36,314 nt of DNA from a virus (IMGVR_UViG_3300042691_017324:1-36314), one strand, 5' to 3'; shown: positions 8,666-15,395, counted from the first letter of the stretch. A program made the numbers and translations. The notes: generated from the sequence alone by a model not told the origin.

Positions 8666-9282
8666 TTTAAATGTAAATCAAGGATGCACTGATTTACAAA
8701 TAAGTCAAGCACTTTAATATCAGAAACTTTGGGCCAAATTACATAGTAATCAGCATCTTCTCTAACTTTAGGATAATGAAACGATTCTTCTTCGTTTGGT
8801 GGCTGAACTTTTACGCCATTTTTTGGATTATAACATGAAACATCAATCAAGCGACCTTTTAAAACGTGCTTCAACCAAAATACTTCATCTTTAGAAAAAT
8901 AGTTATGACGTATATCGGTTATGCAAATGTATTGAGACTTAGATTCCAAGATCTTCTTAGTTATAATATCTGTCCAAAACTTTCCATACGATTCCAATCT
9001 CTTTTGCTTCGCAAAAAGAACGAGATCGTTTCTAACCAAGTCCTTCTCTTCTCGCGTACAATTCAAAATGTCAACATTGTATTTTTTAATAAGGTCTTCC
9101 CTTAGAAGAATTTTCAATTCATCTGCTAGGGCGAATCTTTCGAACGGTAGTTTCTGCGATAGCAGAGAGAAGAACGTATCCTTTCCACTACTGGCTACGC
9201 CAGACAATCCAAGGATTGTACGAGAACCGAGATTTGATTTATTAAGTTTTGACATGCAACCAACGCTGGAAAAGGAATCCAT
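8662..9282 (-). CDS. Deoxynucleoside monophosphate kinase-like P-loop protein
   Basis: A 206-residue P-loop kinase. The Walker A GVASSGKDT is at 28-36, an ALADELK lid/LID-proximal segment follows, and CITDIRHNYFSKDE near 119-132 resembles the T4 gp1/dNMP kinase family, which phosphorylates dNMPs to dNDPs. It fits with the reductase, dUTPase, ThyX and deaminase in the window. An in-frame ATG at 9255 is an alternative start; I kept 9282 because a promoter and an inverted repeat sit just upstream of it. Substrate specificity cannot be read. Confidence 0.78.
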   Translation of the reverse strand: MDSFSSVGCMSKLNKSNLGSRTILGLSGVASSGKDTFFSLLSQKLPFERFALADELKILLREDLIKKYNVDILNCTREEKDLVRNDLVLFAKQKRLESYGKFWTDIITKKILESKSQYICITDIRHNYFSKDEVFWLKHVLKGRLIDVSCYNPKNGVKVQPPNEEESFHYPKVREDADYYVIWPKVSDIKVLDLFVNQCILDLHLK

Positions 9283-9284
9283 CT

Positions 9285-9304
9285 CTAATATGTATTTATA
9301 TTAG
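9285..9304. repeat. Inverted repeat abutting the dNMP kinase start codon
   Basis: CTAATAT, six bases, ATATTAG: a perfect 7-base inverted repeat ending two bases before the ATG at 9282 on the minus strand. It also contains the TAATAT that serves as -10 in the promoter proposed at 9325-9298. It could be an operator or a hairpin near the start codon. In AT-rich DNA a 7-base match can be chance. Confidence 0.45.
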
Positions 9305-9325
9305 ATCATAAACGACATTATTCAA
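9298..9325 (-). promoter_or_regulatory. Sigma70-like promoter for the dNMP kinase-sigma operon
   Basis: On the minus strand TTGAAT (9325-9320), a 16-base spacer and TAATAT (9303-9298). The predicted start near 9291 gives a leader of about 9 bases before the ATG at 9282. The -10 hexamer is the same TAATAT seen at 5212 and 21427. The -35 matches 4 of 6. Confidence 0.5.
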
Positions 9326-9326
9326 G

Positions 9327-9608
9327 CCAAATCAGTTCTTCGCAACCTATTTCGTAGGCTTTCGACCCTATTTCGTAGAGCCTAGCTAATGACTTGAATA
9401 AATATTTACCGCCAAAATCCGATTGAACTTTTTTTATTGCTCGCCTCACCGACTAGGTGAGTCTATCGATCTCGTCTTACGAACGCCGCTTTTTCCCGAA
9501 ATAACGTTGAAGTTCTTAGCTTCACTTGATCGATGCCTTTCTACGGGCCTGATGTCTCTTACGGTTCACGCTGGATTCCCAGCAAGCTAGTAATCGGTTG
9601 TCGTGACC
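9327..9608 (-). ncRNA. Candidate structured non-coding RNA, about 280 bases, unknown class
   Basis: The 326 bases between the kinase and the next gene hold no convincing reading frame but many complementary segments. Visible pairings (plus-strand coordinates): 9602-9608 with 9563-9570 (7 pairs, one bulge), hairpin 9570-9574/9579-9583 with a 4-base loop, 9508-9512 with 9520-9524, 9465-9471 with 9528-9534 (7 pairs), hairpin 9445-9450/9456-9461 (6 pairs), and 9318-9326 with 9393-9401 (9 pairs). The GC content looks higher than in the flanking genes. Both neighbours are minus strand, so a minus transcript is assumed. It does not show RNase P, tmRNA or group I intron signatures that I could find. 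Possible weak promoter: TTGACA at 9634-9629 with TAAGGT at 9611-9606. Confidence 0.55.
9346..9378. repeat. Short tandem direct repeat inside the structured region
   Basis: The 12-mer CCTATTTCGTAG occurs at 9346-9357 and again at 9367-9378, each beside a TTCG-containing segment. The first copy can form its own CCTA/TAGG hairpin, or the pair can take part in a GGCT/AGCC helix at 9357-9362 and 9377-9382, so alternative folds are possible. Confidence 0.6.
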
Positions 9609-10031
9609 TTAGTCCTCCTTAGAAGATTTGTCAACCTCTTTTTTCAAAAAATCTAAAATGTGCAAAATGTTCCACAAATCCTTGGGTTTTAGCTCTTTTG
9701 GATCGCACGTTTCCGAGTCGTCCTTGATGACTTCTTGGCAGAACCAATTTACTCTGTCCGCGATATTGCAAGCAAGTGCGCCATTAATTTTAATATCTTG
9801 CTCCATCTGCTCCAACTTTCTATTTAAAAAATAAATCTTCTCTCCGTCAGGATTAGATTCGCAAGCTACAAAATTTTCAGACAATAAATTATTCAACGCG
9901 CAAACAACTGGGTATTTGTCGTTGTCATCCTCATGGATAACCAAAAGTTTATTTAAATCCTTCGGGTAATTAAAATAATCGTTTTCAGAAAACCAGTTAA
10001 TTAGTTTTAAAGATGCTTCTAAAGTAGTCAT
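9609..10031 (-). CDS. Hypothetical protein, possible winged-helix fold
   Basis: A 140-residue protein, not recognised. Residues 1-75 (a helical start, YFNYPKDLNKLL, ALNNLLSENFVAC, then a short hairpin EKIYFLNR) have the order of a winged helix, and the rest is helical with an acidic/lysine C-terminus. It is the first minus-strand gene at the divergent junction, with its ATG 9 bases from the ATG of the plus-strand gene. A regulator would be a natural occupant of that position, but this is only a suggestion. Confidence 0.62.
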   Translation of the reverse strand: MTTLEASLKLINWFSENDYFNYPKDLNKLLVIHEDDNDKYPVVCALNNLLSENFVACESNPDGEKIYFLNRKLEQMEQDIKINGALACNIADRVNWFCQEVIKDDSETCDPKELKPKDLWNILHILDFLKKEVDKSSKED

Positions 10032-10034
10032 AAT
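10006..10034 (+). promoter_or_regulatory. Candidate promoter at the divergent junction
   Basis: TTTAAA (10006-10011), a 17-base spacer and CATAAT (10029-10034), lying inside the start of the minus-strand gene. The predicted start, position 10041, is the A of the plus-strand ATG, giving a leaderless message. Each box matches consensus at 4 of 6 and 5 of 6. No good minus-strand promoter was seen on the other side. Confidence 0.4.
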
Positions 10035-10040
10035 AGTAAA

Positions 10041-10358
10041 ATGAATTTAATATTGATATCTATAGTTATCGGTTATTTAACTTTTATCTGGTTAAAAACA
10101 AACGCTATATACGATTATACAAGCTGGATATTAAAGAAGACTAATATTTTTAAAGAATACGAAGACTTTATTGAACAAAAACAAATGAATTTAAGTTTGC
10201 CTGATTATTTATTATTAAAGAAGAAATCTTTCTTTTTTAAATTAATCACATGCCCTATATGCTGCTCGTTTTGGATGAGCATGATATATTACAGGTCAAT
10301 CGAAGGAGTTTGCGCCGCATGTTTTTCTTATTTAATTTATAAACTTTTAATTAAATGA
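10041..10358 (+). CDS. Small membrane protein with CPxC motif (DUF1360-like)
   Basis: A 105-residue protein with an N-terminal membrane segment (about 2-17), a charged middle region and a second hydrophobic stretch containing ITCPICCSFWMSMI (about 69-82) followed by a third (about 88-103). The TCPxC-FW motif resembles the DUF1360-type small membrane proteins found in phages and bacteria. Function unknown; it could be lysis- or envelope-related. First gene of the rightward transcription unit; it overlaps the next gene by 4 bases. Confidence 0.68.
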   Translation: MNLILISIVIGYLTFIWLKTNAIYDYTSWILKKTNIFKEYEDFIEQKQMNLSLPDYLLLKKKSFFFKLITCPICCSFWMSMIYYRSIEGVCAACFSYLIYKLLIK

Positions 10359-10642
10359 AAATTAAATTAGACTATTTTTTTAATTTCGTAAAGAATAATC
10401 CAGCACACTTTTCAGTGTTAGACCCTGAGATTGCAAAACTATACGACATGAACATATCATCATGCAATTGTGCAACTCCAAAAGGGCAACTAACAACAGC
10501 ATTTGAACAATTCAAAAAAGTGCTATGTATTGAAAATTGTAGGAACAAAATTCTTGACAAATCAAAGGAGTTATTAGATGATTCTATACAGATAGAAGAT
10601 TTCAGTGTAAATACTTGTGGTGAAAACTTTCAAAATAAATAA
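10355..10642 (+). CDS. Hypothetical small protein with clustered cysteines
   Basis: A 95-residue protein, not recognised. Cysteines at about 37, 39, 58 and 62 (SSCNCATP and VLCIENCRNK) could bind a metal. A further one lies near the C-terminus. Start overlaps the previous stop (ATGA). Confidence 0.6.
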   Translation: MKIKLDYFFNFVKNNPAHFSVLDPEIAKLYDMNISSCNCATPKGQLTTAFEQFKKVLCIENCRNKILDKSKELLDDSIQIEDFSVNTCGENFQNK

Positions 10643-10649
10643 TTTAAAA

Positions 10650-10802
10650 ATGAAAGTAACTGGTCAGAAGCTTGTCATTTATGATTCTTTAAATGACGTT
10701 TCTGACGAAGAAGTTTTATTAATTGCCAATTATCTTTACAACGAAGGATTCTTTAAAACCAAAAAAATAGATGTACGAGTCCAAGGTGATAGAAAAAATT
10801 AA
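10650..10802 (+). CDS. Hypothetical protein, 50 residues
   Basis: Starts at an ATG eight bases after the previous stop. A GTG at 10617 in the same frame would add 11 residues and overlap that gene. Short alpha/beta protein with an acidic helix (NDVSDEEVLLIANYLYNEG) and a basic end. No known family. The end overlaps the next gene by 32 bases, so one of the two starts may be wrong. Confidence 0.45.
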   Translation: MKVTGQKLVIYDSLNDVSDEEVLLIANYLYNEGFFKTKKIDVRVQGDRKN

Positions 10803-10986
10803 TTATTTCTACGAAGAATTAGATAGCTTAAATCAAAGCTTAGATTGGCTAGAGAAAAAAATAGAAGTAACAACTTCTGAAGAAGATTTATTATATTTAT
10901 ATACTCAAGTAGTAGAAGAACAAAAAAAGCATGAACTGTTAACTAGAGAATTTATGGCACACTTAGCCATATTGTCTCAGCAGTGA
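10771..10986 (+). CDS. Hypothetical coiled-coil protein
   Basis: A 71-residue, almost entirely helical protein rich in Glu, Leu and Lys, with heptad-like spacing through most of its length (INYFYEELDSLNQSLDWLEK and later). No known family. It may be a small oligomeric adaptor. Confidence 0.58.
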   Translation: MYESKVIEKINYFYEELDSLNQSLDWLEKKIEVTTSEEDLLYLYTQVVEEQKKHELLTREFMAHLAILSQQ

Positions 10987-11082
10987 GTCAGATAGTCTCA
11001 AATAAAGCGTCTAAATATGAAATATAACCATGAAAAAGTTGGCATGAATCTTGCTATAGAAATAAATAACAAGGAAAACAAT

Positions 11083-11394
11083 ATGGTATTAAATTATTAT
11101 TACGACGCAACAAAAAACTACTACTTCAAACAAGATGGATCAGACTATGTAGTCTCCATTGATGTGCCGGGAATTAAAAAATCAGAATTATCAATCACGA
11201 TAAATAAAGAAGAACAAGATAATCTTCTGTCTATTAAAACGCAAAATAAAGACAGAGATTACAGTCAAAATTTTAGAGTGTCTGGCAAGTTTGATGAAAA
11301 ATCAGTGAAGGCATCACTTTCTGAAGGAGTATTAAAAATAAAAATGAAGCTGAAAGAGGAAGCTTCAACGAAACATAAAATAGAAATTGAATAA
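11083..11394 (+). CDS. Hsp20 / alpha-crystallin-type small heat-shock protein
   Basis: Translated from 11083 it has 103 residues; an ATG at 11017 would add 22 residues of low-complexity sequence. I prefer 11083 because AAGGA lies 7 bases upstream of it, while 11017 has no ribosome-binding site. The alpha-crystallin domain is clear: YVVSIDVPGIKKSELSITI opens it and LSEGVLKIKMKLKE is the conserved G-V/I-L closing strand. Small heat-shock proteins hold unfolding proteins; homologues occur in several T4-like phages and may help virion assembly. An intrinsic terminator follows directly. Confidence 0.87.
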   Translation: MVLNYYYDATKNYYFKQDGSDYVVSIDVPGIKKSELSITINKEEQDNLLSIKTQNKDRDYSQNFRVSGKFDEKSVKASLSEGVLKIKMKLKEEASTKHKIEIE

Positions 11395-11401
11395 AAAATA
11401 A

Positions 11402-11425
11402 CCCTCGCCAAACGGCGGGGGTTTT
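11402..11425 (+). terminator. Intrinsic terminator after hsp20
   Basis: CCCTCGCC, AAAC loop, GGCGGGGG (8 pairs with one G-U), then TTTT. It begins 7 bases after the Hsp20 stop and ends the first rightward unit. Confidence 0.88.
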
Positions 11426-11439
11426 GTGTAATATTTTGT

Positions 11440-11655
11440 ATGCCTATTCCTAAACCGTCAAAGAAAAACCAAAACGAAGACAAGTATATTGGCGACTGTA
11501 TGGGGGATTCAAGTATGTTAAAAGAATTCCCCAATCAGAAGCAAAGATATGCTGTATGCAAAACTACTTTTGATCGCGCCAAGAAAGCTAAAGCTTCAGA
11601 AGATGAAGATATAAATTGGGTTGACAATCAAGAAAAGGGTTATATATTGTATTGA
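11440..11655 (+). CDS. Conserved small phage protein (PKPSK ... FPNQKQRYAVC type)
   Basis: A 71-residue protein. The opening MPIPKPSKKNQNEDKYIGDCM and the FPNQKQRYAVC segment belong to a small protein commonly found in phage genomes near capsid or protease genes. Function unknown. The end overlaps the HNH gene by 4 bases. A TAATAT hexamer 5 bases before the ATG could be a -10 for a leaderless message, without a good -35. Confidence 0.7.
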   Translation: MPIPKPSKKNQNEDKYIGDCMGDSSMLKEFPNQKQRYAVCKTTFDRAKKAKASEDEDINWVDNQEKGYILY

Positions 11656-12269
11656 TGCTGCTTACGAGCAAAGTCTTTACTCTGTGCCTTAATAAAAGCT
11701 GGATTCCCATCGGGACAAAGTGCGTTTCTGAAGCAGTATCTTGCCTGTATTCAGGAGATTATCAAGCGCTTTATATTCAAGAAAACGGTAACGAACCGAT
11801 CTTCGAAGTTTTATCTTGGGAAGATTGGGTGAGAATTCCTGTCTCTGAAAATGACATAACTATCTCATCTGTAAAACTCACCATCAAAGTTCCTACAATT
11901 ATTATTTGTAAAAATTACAATGCAATTCCTATGCTTGAAGTTAAGCTGAACAGCGATAGGATTGCAGAGAGAGATAATTATACTTGTCAATATTCTGGGC
12001 GCAAATTTACTCCAGAAGAAGTCAAAAAGAAAGCTTCAATTGATCACATTATTCCAAGATCAAGAGGAGGAAAAGATTCTTGGGATAATTTAGTTCTTTG
12101 CGATAAAGAAATTAATTCAATGAAGTCTAATAAGACTCCAGAAGAAGCGGGGCTTAAATTAATTAGAAAGCCTTCTTTAAAGCCGTACAAAGTTCCATAT
12201 CAATCTTCTATTAGAAATATTAACCATTACTCATGGAAGCATTTTATAATAGAAAAGAATGAACAATAA
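11652..12269 (+). CDS. HNH endonuclease-family protein
   Basis: A 205-residue protein. The HNH core runs from RDNYTCQYSGRKF (107-119) to IDHIIPRSRGGKDSWDNLVLC (130-150, with D131-H132 and N146) and the closing NSMKSNKTPEEAGL. These nucleases bind one metal in a beta-beta-alpha fold and cut DNA. The first structural CxxC pair is C112-x-x-S115, so one zinc ligand is replaced. N-terminal 100 residues form a separate beta-rich domain typical of this family. It may be a homing-type or host-attacking nuclease; no intron is evident next to it. Confidence 0.85.
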   Translation: MMLLTSKVFTLCLNKSWIPIGTKCVSEAVSCLYSGDYQALYIQENGNEPIFEVLSWEDWVRIPVSENDITISSVKLTIKVPTIIICKNYNAIPMLEVKLNSDRIAERDNYTCQYSGRKFTPEEVKKKASIDHIIPRSRGGKDSWDNLVLCDKEINSMKSNKTPEEAGLKLIRKPSLKPYKVPYQSSIRNINHYSWKHFIIEKNEQ

Positions 12270-12552
12270 ATCTCAAGAGAGATCCCATAAGCAAATAATG
12301 AAGTGCGTCAAAGAGCTTTCAGAAAGTTACGACACAGTTCAGATTTTTTTAACAAGACACGTTGATGTAAGTAAAAATATTGAAGATACTGAATCTCTTT
12401 ATTTTGGGATAGGAAATAAATTTGCAATTTACGGCCAAGTTAGAAATTGGTTGTTGACAGAAGAGAAAAAGATGCTAAACATAGCTGACCTAGAATTCGA
12501 CTCTGAATTTGGAGGAGAAGACGAGGACGACGGAACAGAAGAAAAAGAATAA
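12259..12552 (+). CDS. Hypothetical protein with acidic C-terminus
   Basis: A 97-residue protein, not recognised. Mostly helical, with a C-terminal run dominated by Glu and Asp (from about residue 80). It overlaps the HNH gene by 11 bases and ends 1 base before the dUTPase start. It could be a partner protein or a DNA mimic, but nothing specific supports this. Confidence 0.6.
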   Translation: MNNKSQERSHKQIMKCVKELSESYDTVQIFLTRHVDVSKNIEDTESLYFGIGNKFAIYGQVRNWLLTEEKKMLNIADLEFDSEFGGEDEDDGTEEKE

Positions 12553-12553
12553 T

Positions 12554-12979
12554 ATGAACATTCAAATTAAGAAATTGTCTGATAAAGCTAAGATTCCAAC
12601 TCAAGGATCAAAGTATGCTGCTGGTTATGATTTGTATGCAGCAGAAGAAGTTCTTGTAAATACAATGGGAAGAAAGTTGGTAAAAACCAATATTTCTATT
12701 TCAATTCCTGAAGGATATTATGGGCGCATTGCTCCTCGTTCAGGTCTAGCTTATAAGAATGGAATCGATGTTTTGGCTGGAGTTATCGATTCTGATTATC
12801 GCGGCGATATTGGAGTTATTCTTTTTAATACAGATCATAATCTTGATTTTGAAGTTAATGTTGGCGACAGAATCGCGCAAATTATTATTGAAAAGTGTCA
12901 TTCTGCAAATTGGGAAACTGTTGAGACTCTTGATGCCACCGTTCGATCTGAAGGTGGATTTGGAAGCTCAGGAGTTTAA
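12554..12979 (+). CDS. dut: dUTPase
   Basis: Trimeric-type dUTP diphosphatase of 141 residues, which hydrolyses dUTP to dUMP, keeping uracil out of DNA and feeding ThyX. All five motifs are visible: AAGYDLYAAE (I), IAPRSGLA (II), GVIDSDYRGDIGV (III), VGDRIAQIII (IV) and RSEGGFGSSG at the C-terminus (V). The start at 12554 is chosen because it gives the normal length; an in-frame ATG at 12509 would overlap the previous gene. Confidence 0.96.
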   Translation: MNIQIKKLSDKAKIPTQGSKYAAGYDLYAAEEVLVNTMGRKLVKTNISISIPEGYYGRIAPRSGLAYKNGIDVLAGVIDSDYRGDIGVILFNTDHNLDFEVNVGDRIAQIIIEKCHSANWETVETLDATVRSEGGFGSSGV

Positions 12980-12982
12980 AAT

Positions 12983-13525
12983 ATGTCAAGGCATGCTAAT
13001 CTTCCATTTCATCTTTACGTCAAAGTAAGCAATAAATATCTTGGCGCGGAAATGCCAGATGGTTATACAGAAGCTATTTGGCACGGAGTTTTTGGAAGAT
13101 TTAATCAGGTTTTATCCTGCCATGTCTTGTTAGAAAGTGGAGCGCATTGGAGCGGCTTGCCAATTCAAGCAATATCTACAAAAAATAATTATTCTCATTC
13201 TTCTAACATTTTAATGCCTTGGGCAACTATGGGAGAAGAAATAGACTGCATTCATTTTAAATACTTAGAAGGTATTGAGTGCGAAACTAGAGAAGTAATA
13301 AAAACTCCAGCTAGACATACAGGAATAATCATAGACTGGAAAGATGGTTTTAGTAGATATCCGCAAGAACACAAGCCGCTCAATTTGATTGAATTAGAAA
13401 ATGGTCAATTTGCTTTATACCCAAATAACTATCTTTATTTCAAAGACGCTCATTTTATTTCAGATGAAGCTAAAAGTAATTTAAAATTTTACAAGCGAAA
13501 CGAAGAAATATACTGGGGAAATTAA
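12983..13525 (+). CDS. Hypothetical phage protein
   Basis: A 180-residue protein of mixed alpha/beta character with many His and Trp residues (for example AIWHGVFGRFNQVLSCHVLLESGAHW split over 35-60). No transmembrane segment or signal. GGAG lies 9 bases before the ATG, one of the clearer ribosome-binding sites here. I recognise no domain. Confidence 0.7.
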   Translation: MSRHANLPFHLYVKVSNKYLGAEMPDGYTEAIWHGVFGRFNQVLSCHVLLESGAHWSGLPIQAISTKNNYSHSSNILMPWATMGEEIDCIHFKYLEGIECETREVIKTPARHTGIIIDWKDGFSRYPQEHKPLNLIELENGQFALYPNNYLYFKDAHFISDEAKSNLKFYKRNEEIYWGN

Positions 13526-13526
13526 A

Positions 13527-13910
13527 ATGCTTAGAATAAAAACAAAATTAGATAAAAGCCAAATCGCTGGAATTGGAGTTTTCACTGACGAAGATATTCA
13601 TGAAGGACAAATTATATGGAGTATGAATAATCTTTCTGTCTTTAGAATAACTTCCGAAGATTATAAATCTCTTTCCGAAGAAGAAAAAAATTTTATAGAA
13701 GAAAAAGATTACTATTGGATCGACAGCGATGGAAGCTATATGATTCCATTAGATGACAGCAGATTTATAAATCATTCTGAAAGTCCAAATGTTATAGATA
13801 AAAATGATTATTTAACTATTGCAGCTAGAAATATTAAAAAAGGCGAAGAGTTAACTATGAATTATAGGACATTAGTTAGTGAAGAATATTGGAAACCTTA
13901 TTTTAAATGA
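13527..13910 (+). CDS. SET-domain protein (putative lysine methyltransferase)
   Basis: A 127-residue protein with the SET hallmarks: GIGVFTDEDIHEGQIIW (15-31), RFINHSESPNV (79-89, the RFINHS-x-x-PN motif that binds S-adenosylmethionine) and the closing GEELTMNY (106-113). SET enzymes methylate protein lysines and are mostly eukaryotic, but stand-alone ones occur in bacteria and large viruses. No pre- or post-SET zinc cysteines are present. The possible target is a host or phage protein. It overlaps the dCMP deaminase start by 4 bases. Confidence 0.87.
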   Translation: MLRIKTKLDKSQIAGIGVFTDEDIHEGQIIWSMNNLSVFRITSEDYKSLSEEEKNFIEEKDYYWIDSDGSYMIPLDDSRFINHSESPNVIDKNDYLTIAARNIKKGEELTMNYRTLVSEEYWKPYFK

Positions 13911-14407
13911 GACTTAATAAAATTGAATATGGTTTTTATCTTGCTCTTGCGTCTAGGGCAAGATCTGAAGATCGTCAAACTCAGACAGGATGCGTACTTT
14001 TTGATGAAAACTGGCGCACAATTGGCACTGGTTTCAACGGATTCGCGCCAAAATTCGTTCCAACCGAAGATGTTTTTGAAGATCGCTCTTTCAAATCTGA
14101 AATTATTTGTCACGCAGAAATTAATGCTATTCTTAATAGCTCAAAAAACGCTAAGTATTTATTTTCAGTATTAAGTCCATGCGTATCTTGCGCCAAAACA
14201 ATTGCCGCCACATCAATCAAAGAAGTTTATTTTATTAAACAATATCATAAAGCTGGCGCAGAAGCTGACATGAAGTACGCCAAAATCTTTGATTTATATG
14301 GAATAAAAGTTTTTCAAATTTCTAAAGATAGTCTTTCAAATATAGAAAAAGTAATGAAACAAGAAGTAGAAAATATTAAAAATTTATCTTTGGATCTTGA
14401 GTATTAA
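13907..14407 (+). CDS. Deoxycytidylate (dCMP) deaminase family protein
   Basis: A 166-residue zinc deaminase. The zinc site is H69-A-E71 and P91-C-V-S-C95, with QTGCVLFDENWRTIGTGFNGF earlier forming the nucleotide-binding strand. dCMP deaminase makes dUMP, the substrate of thymidylate synthase, so it works with the dUTPase next to it and ThyX at 31853. Substrate (dCMP rather than another cytidine) is inferred from length and neighbours. Confidence 0.9.
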   Translation: MRLNKIEYGFYLALASRARSEDRQTQTGCVLFDENWRTIGTGFNGFAPKFVPTEDVFEDRSFKSEIICHAEINAILNSSKNAKYLFSVLSPCVSCAKTIAATSIKEVYFIKQYHKAGAEADMKYAKIFDLYGIKVFQISKDSLSNIEKVMKQEVENIKNLSLDLEY

Positions 14408-14422
14408 AACGTAATATATTAC

Positions 14423-14707
14423 ATGAAGGATCAAAGGAAAGATGATTCGCTTCTTAACCTTTGTAAGGTACTAGATACTGATTACATAGATTATGGAGGC
14501 AAAATCACTCGTTGGCTTGATCCTGATGCTGACTACAATGACTGTAGCGACGGGTGTAAGTATTTTATTCCTTTACACAATGAGTCGTATAAAGGAGCAG
14601 ATTTGGATTTCGGAGTATGCACAAATCCAAAAAGTAAAAGGTGCGGATTGCTTACAAATGAACATCAAGCAGGATATGGATGTTTTGAAATAGAAAAATT
14701 AAAATAG
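14423..14707 (+). CDS. Cysteine-rich hypothetical protein
   Basis: A 94-residue protein. After a helical start it carries DCSDGCKYFIPL (about 37-48), GVCTNPKSKRCGLL (about 66-79) and a final GCFE, a spacing suggestive of a zinc-binding domain like DUF3027-type proteins. TAATAT lies 5 bases before the ATG within the palindrome GTAATATATTAC. The function is unknown. It directly precedes the tRNA genes. Confidence 0.64.
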   Translation: MKDQRKDDSLLNLCKVLDTDYIDYGGKITRWLDPDADYNDCSDGCKYFIPLHNESYKGADLDFGVCTNPKSKRCGLLTNEHQAGYGCFEIEKLK

Positions 14708-14712
14708 ATTTT

Positions 14713-14786
14713 GAGAGTATAGCTTAATGGTAAAGCGCGATTTTTCCAAATTCGACATGGATGTTCGATTCAACCTACTCTCTCCA
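14713..14786 (+). tRNA. tRNA-Gly (anticodon UCC)
   Basis: 74 bases fold into a cloverleaf: acceptor GAGAGTA (14713-14719) with TACTCTC (14776-14782), D-stem GCTT/AAGC, anticodon stem CGATT/ATTCG with one T-T mismatch and loop TTTCCAA (anticodon TCC), T-loop TTCGATT with one A-A mismatch in its stem, discriminator T and an encoded CCA. It reads GGA, a frequent glycine codon in these genes. Confidence 0.92.
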
Positions 14787-14813
14787 TCTTCTAAAAATAA
14801 ACATCTAATTTAT

Positions 14814-14889
14814 TGGGGGTTCGTATAATGGATCATTACTGTCGCCTTTGAAGCGATAAATGGGGTTTCGATCACCTCACCCCCAACCA
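14814..14889 (+). tRNA. tRNA-Gln (anticodon UUG)
   Basis: 76 bases: acceptor TGGGGGT (14814-14820) with ACCCCCA (14879-14885), D-stem GTAT/TTAC, anticodon stem GTCGC/GCGAT with loop CTTTGAA (anticodon TTG), T-stem GGGGT/ACCTC with loop TTCGATC, discriminator A and encoded CCA. It reads CAA. Only 27 bases separate it from tRNA-Gly, so the two are probably processed from one transcript. Confidence 0.93.
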
Positions 14890-14897
14890 ATTTTAAA

Positions 14898-15092
14898 ATG
14901 CAAGAACACGAAATTATACTAAAAGAACTAATTGAAAAGCTGAAAACAGTTGATGTAAATAAGACCGCTCCATACCTAGTCAAAGAAATAGATAAACACG
15001 TTCAAGAAGCTTACTCTCAAATTTATAAAGCTAGAGAGCAAAAAACAGTGTATAATCCTCTAGTTTATGATAAAAAAGGACACTGCTGCTAA
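14898..15092 (+). CDS. Hypothetical helical protein
   Basis: A 64-residue protein starting 8 bases after tRNA-Gln. Mostly helical and charged, ending GHCC. No family recognised. The end overlaps the DUF1289-like gene by 26 bases. Confidence 0.52.
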   Translation: MQEHEIILKELIEKLKTVDVNKTAPYLVKEIDKHVQEAYSQIYKAREQKTVYNPLVYDKKGHCC

Positions 15093-15255
15093 AATATCCA
15101 CGCCATGTACAAAGCAATGCCGTTTAGTAGGAGCAATTAGATGTTATGGATGCGGAAGAACTTGGCAGCAAATTAAAAACTGGTCATTCTACTCTGAAGA
15201 AGAACGTATTGAAATAATAAAAAATTTGAAAAAGCCAGTTTTCGACGATATATAA
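15067..15255 (+). CDS. DUF1289-like small zinc-binding protein
   Basis: A 62-residue protein with the DUF1289 pattern: PCTKQCRLVGAIRCYGCGRT (13-32, four cysteines) followed by IKNWSFYSEEERIEII. Family members are small bacterial proteins, probably zinc-binding, of unknown biochemical role. The ATG overlaps the previous gene, in which the frame ends at 15092. Confidence 0.78.
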   Translation: MIKKDTAAKISTPCTKQCRLVGAIRCYGCGRTWQQIKNWSFYSEEERIEIIKNLKKPVFDDI

Positions 15256-15260
15256 AATAT

Positions 15261-15395
15261 ATGTCAGCAGGTAAAGGCGATAAACCCAGAAATTGTTTTA
15301 GTAGTAAATATAAAAATAATTACGACGACATAAATTGGGGTGATAAAAATAAGACTTTAAAAAAGAAGAAAAATTCTAATAATAAAGTCAAATGA
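15261..15395 (+). CDS. Small phage protein, MSAGKGDKPR type
   Basis: A 44-residue basic protein beginning MSAGKGDKPRNCFS, then YKNNYDDINWG and a lysine-rich end. Short proteins with this opening recur in many phage genomes; their function is unknown. Start is 5 bases after the previous stop and the stop overlaps the cytochrome start as ATGA, which supports it being translated. Confidence 0.66.
   Translation: MSAGKGDKPRNCFSSKYKNNYDDINWGDKNKTLKKKKNSNNKVK

Noticed and set aside
9588-9598. GCTAGTAATCG, identical to a universal 16S rRNA segment
   Set aside because: Only 11 bases match and the flanks have no further rRNA similarity; best treated as chance.
9440-9605. Short frames on the minus strand with basic, bS21-like ends (for example ending FGKKRRS or RRKASIK)
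   Set aside because: Each is under 45 residues, starts without a normal start codon and frames change repeatedly; not a ribosomal protein gene.
9301-9608. Group I intron, RNase P RNA or tmRNA
   Set aside because: I could not find the conserved core sequences, the T-loop/CCA end, or an interrupted gene on either side.
9613-9620. AAGGAGGA on the minus strand as a Shine-Dalgarno
   Set aside because: It is the Lys-Glu-Asp codons at the end of the 9609 gene, and no usable start codon follows at proper distance.
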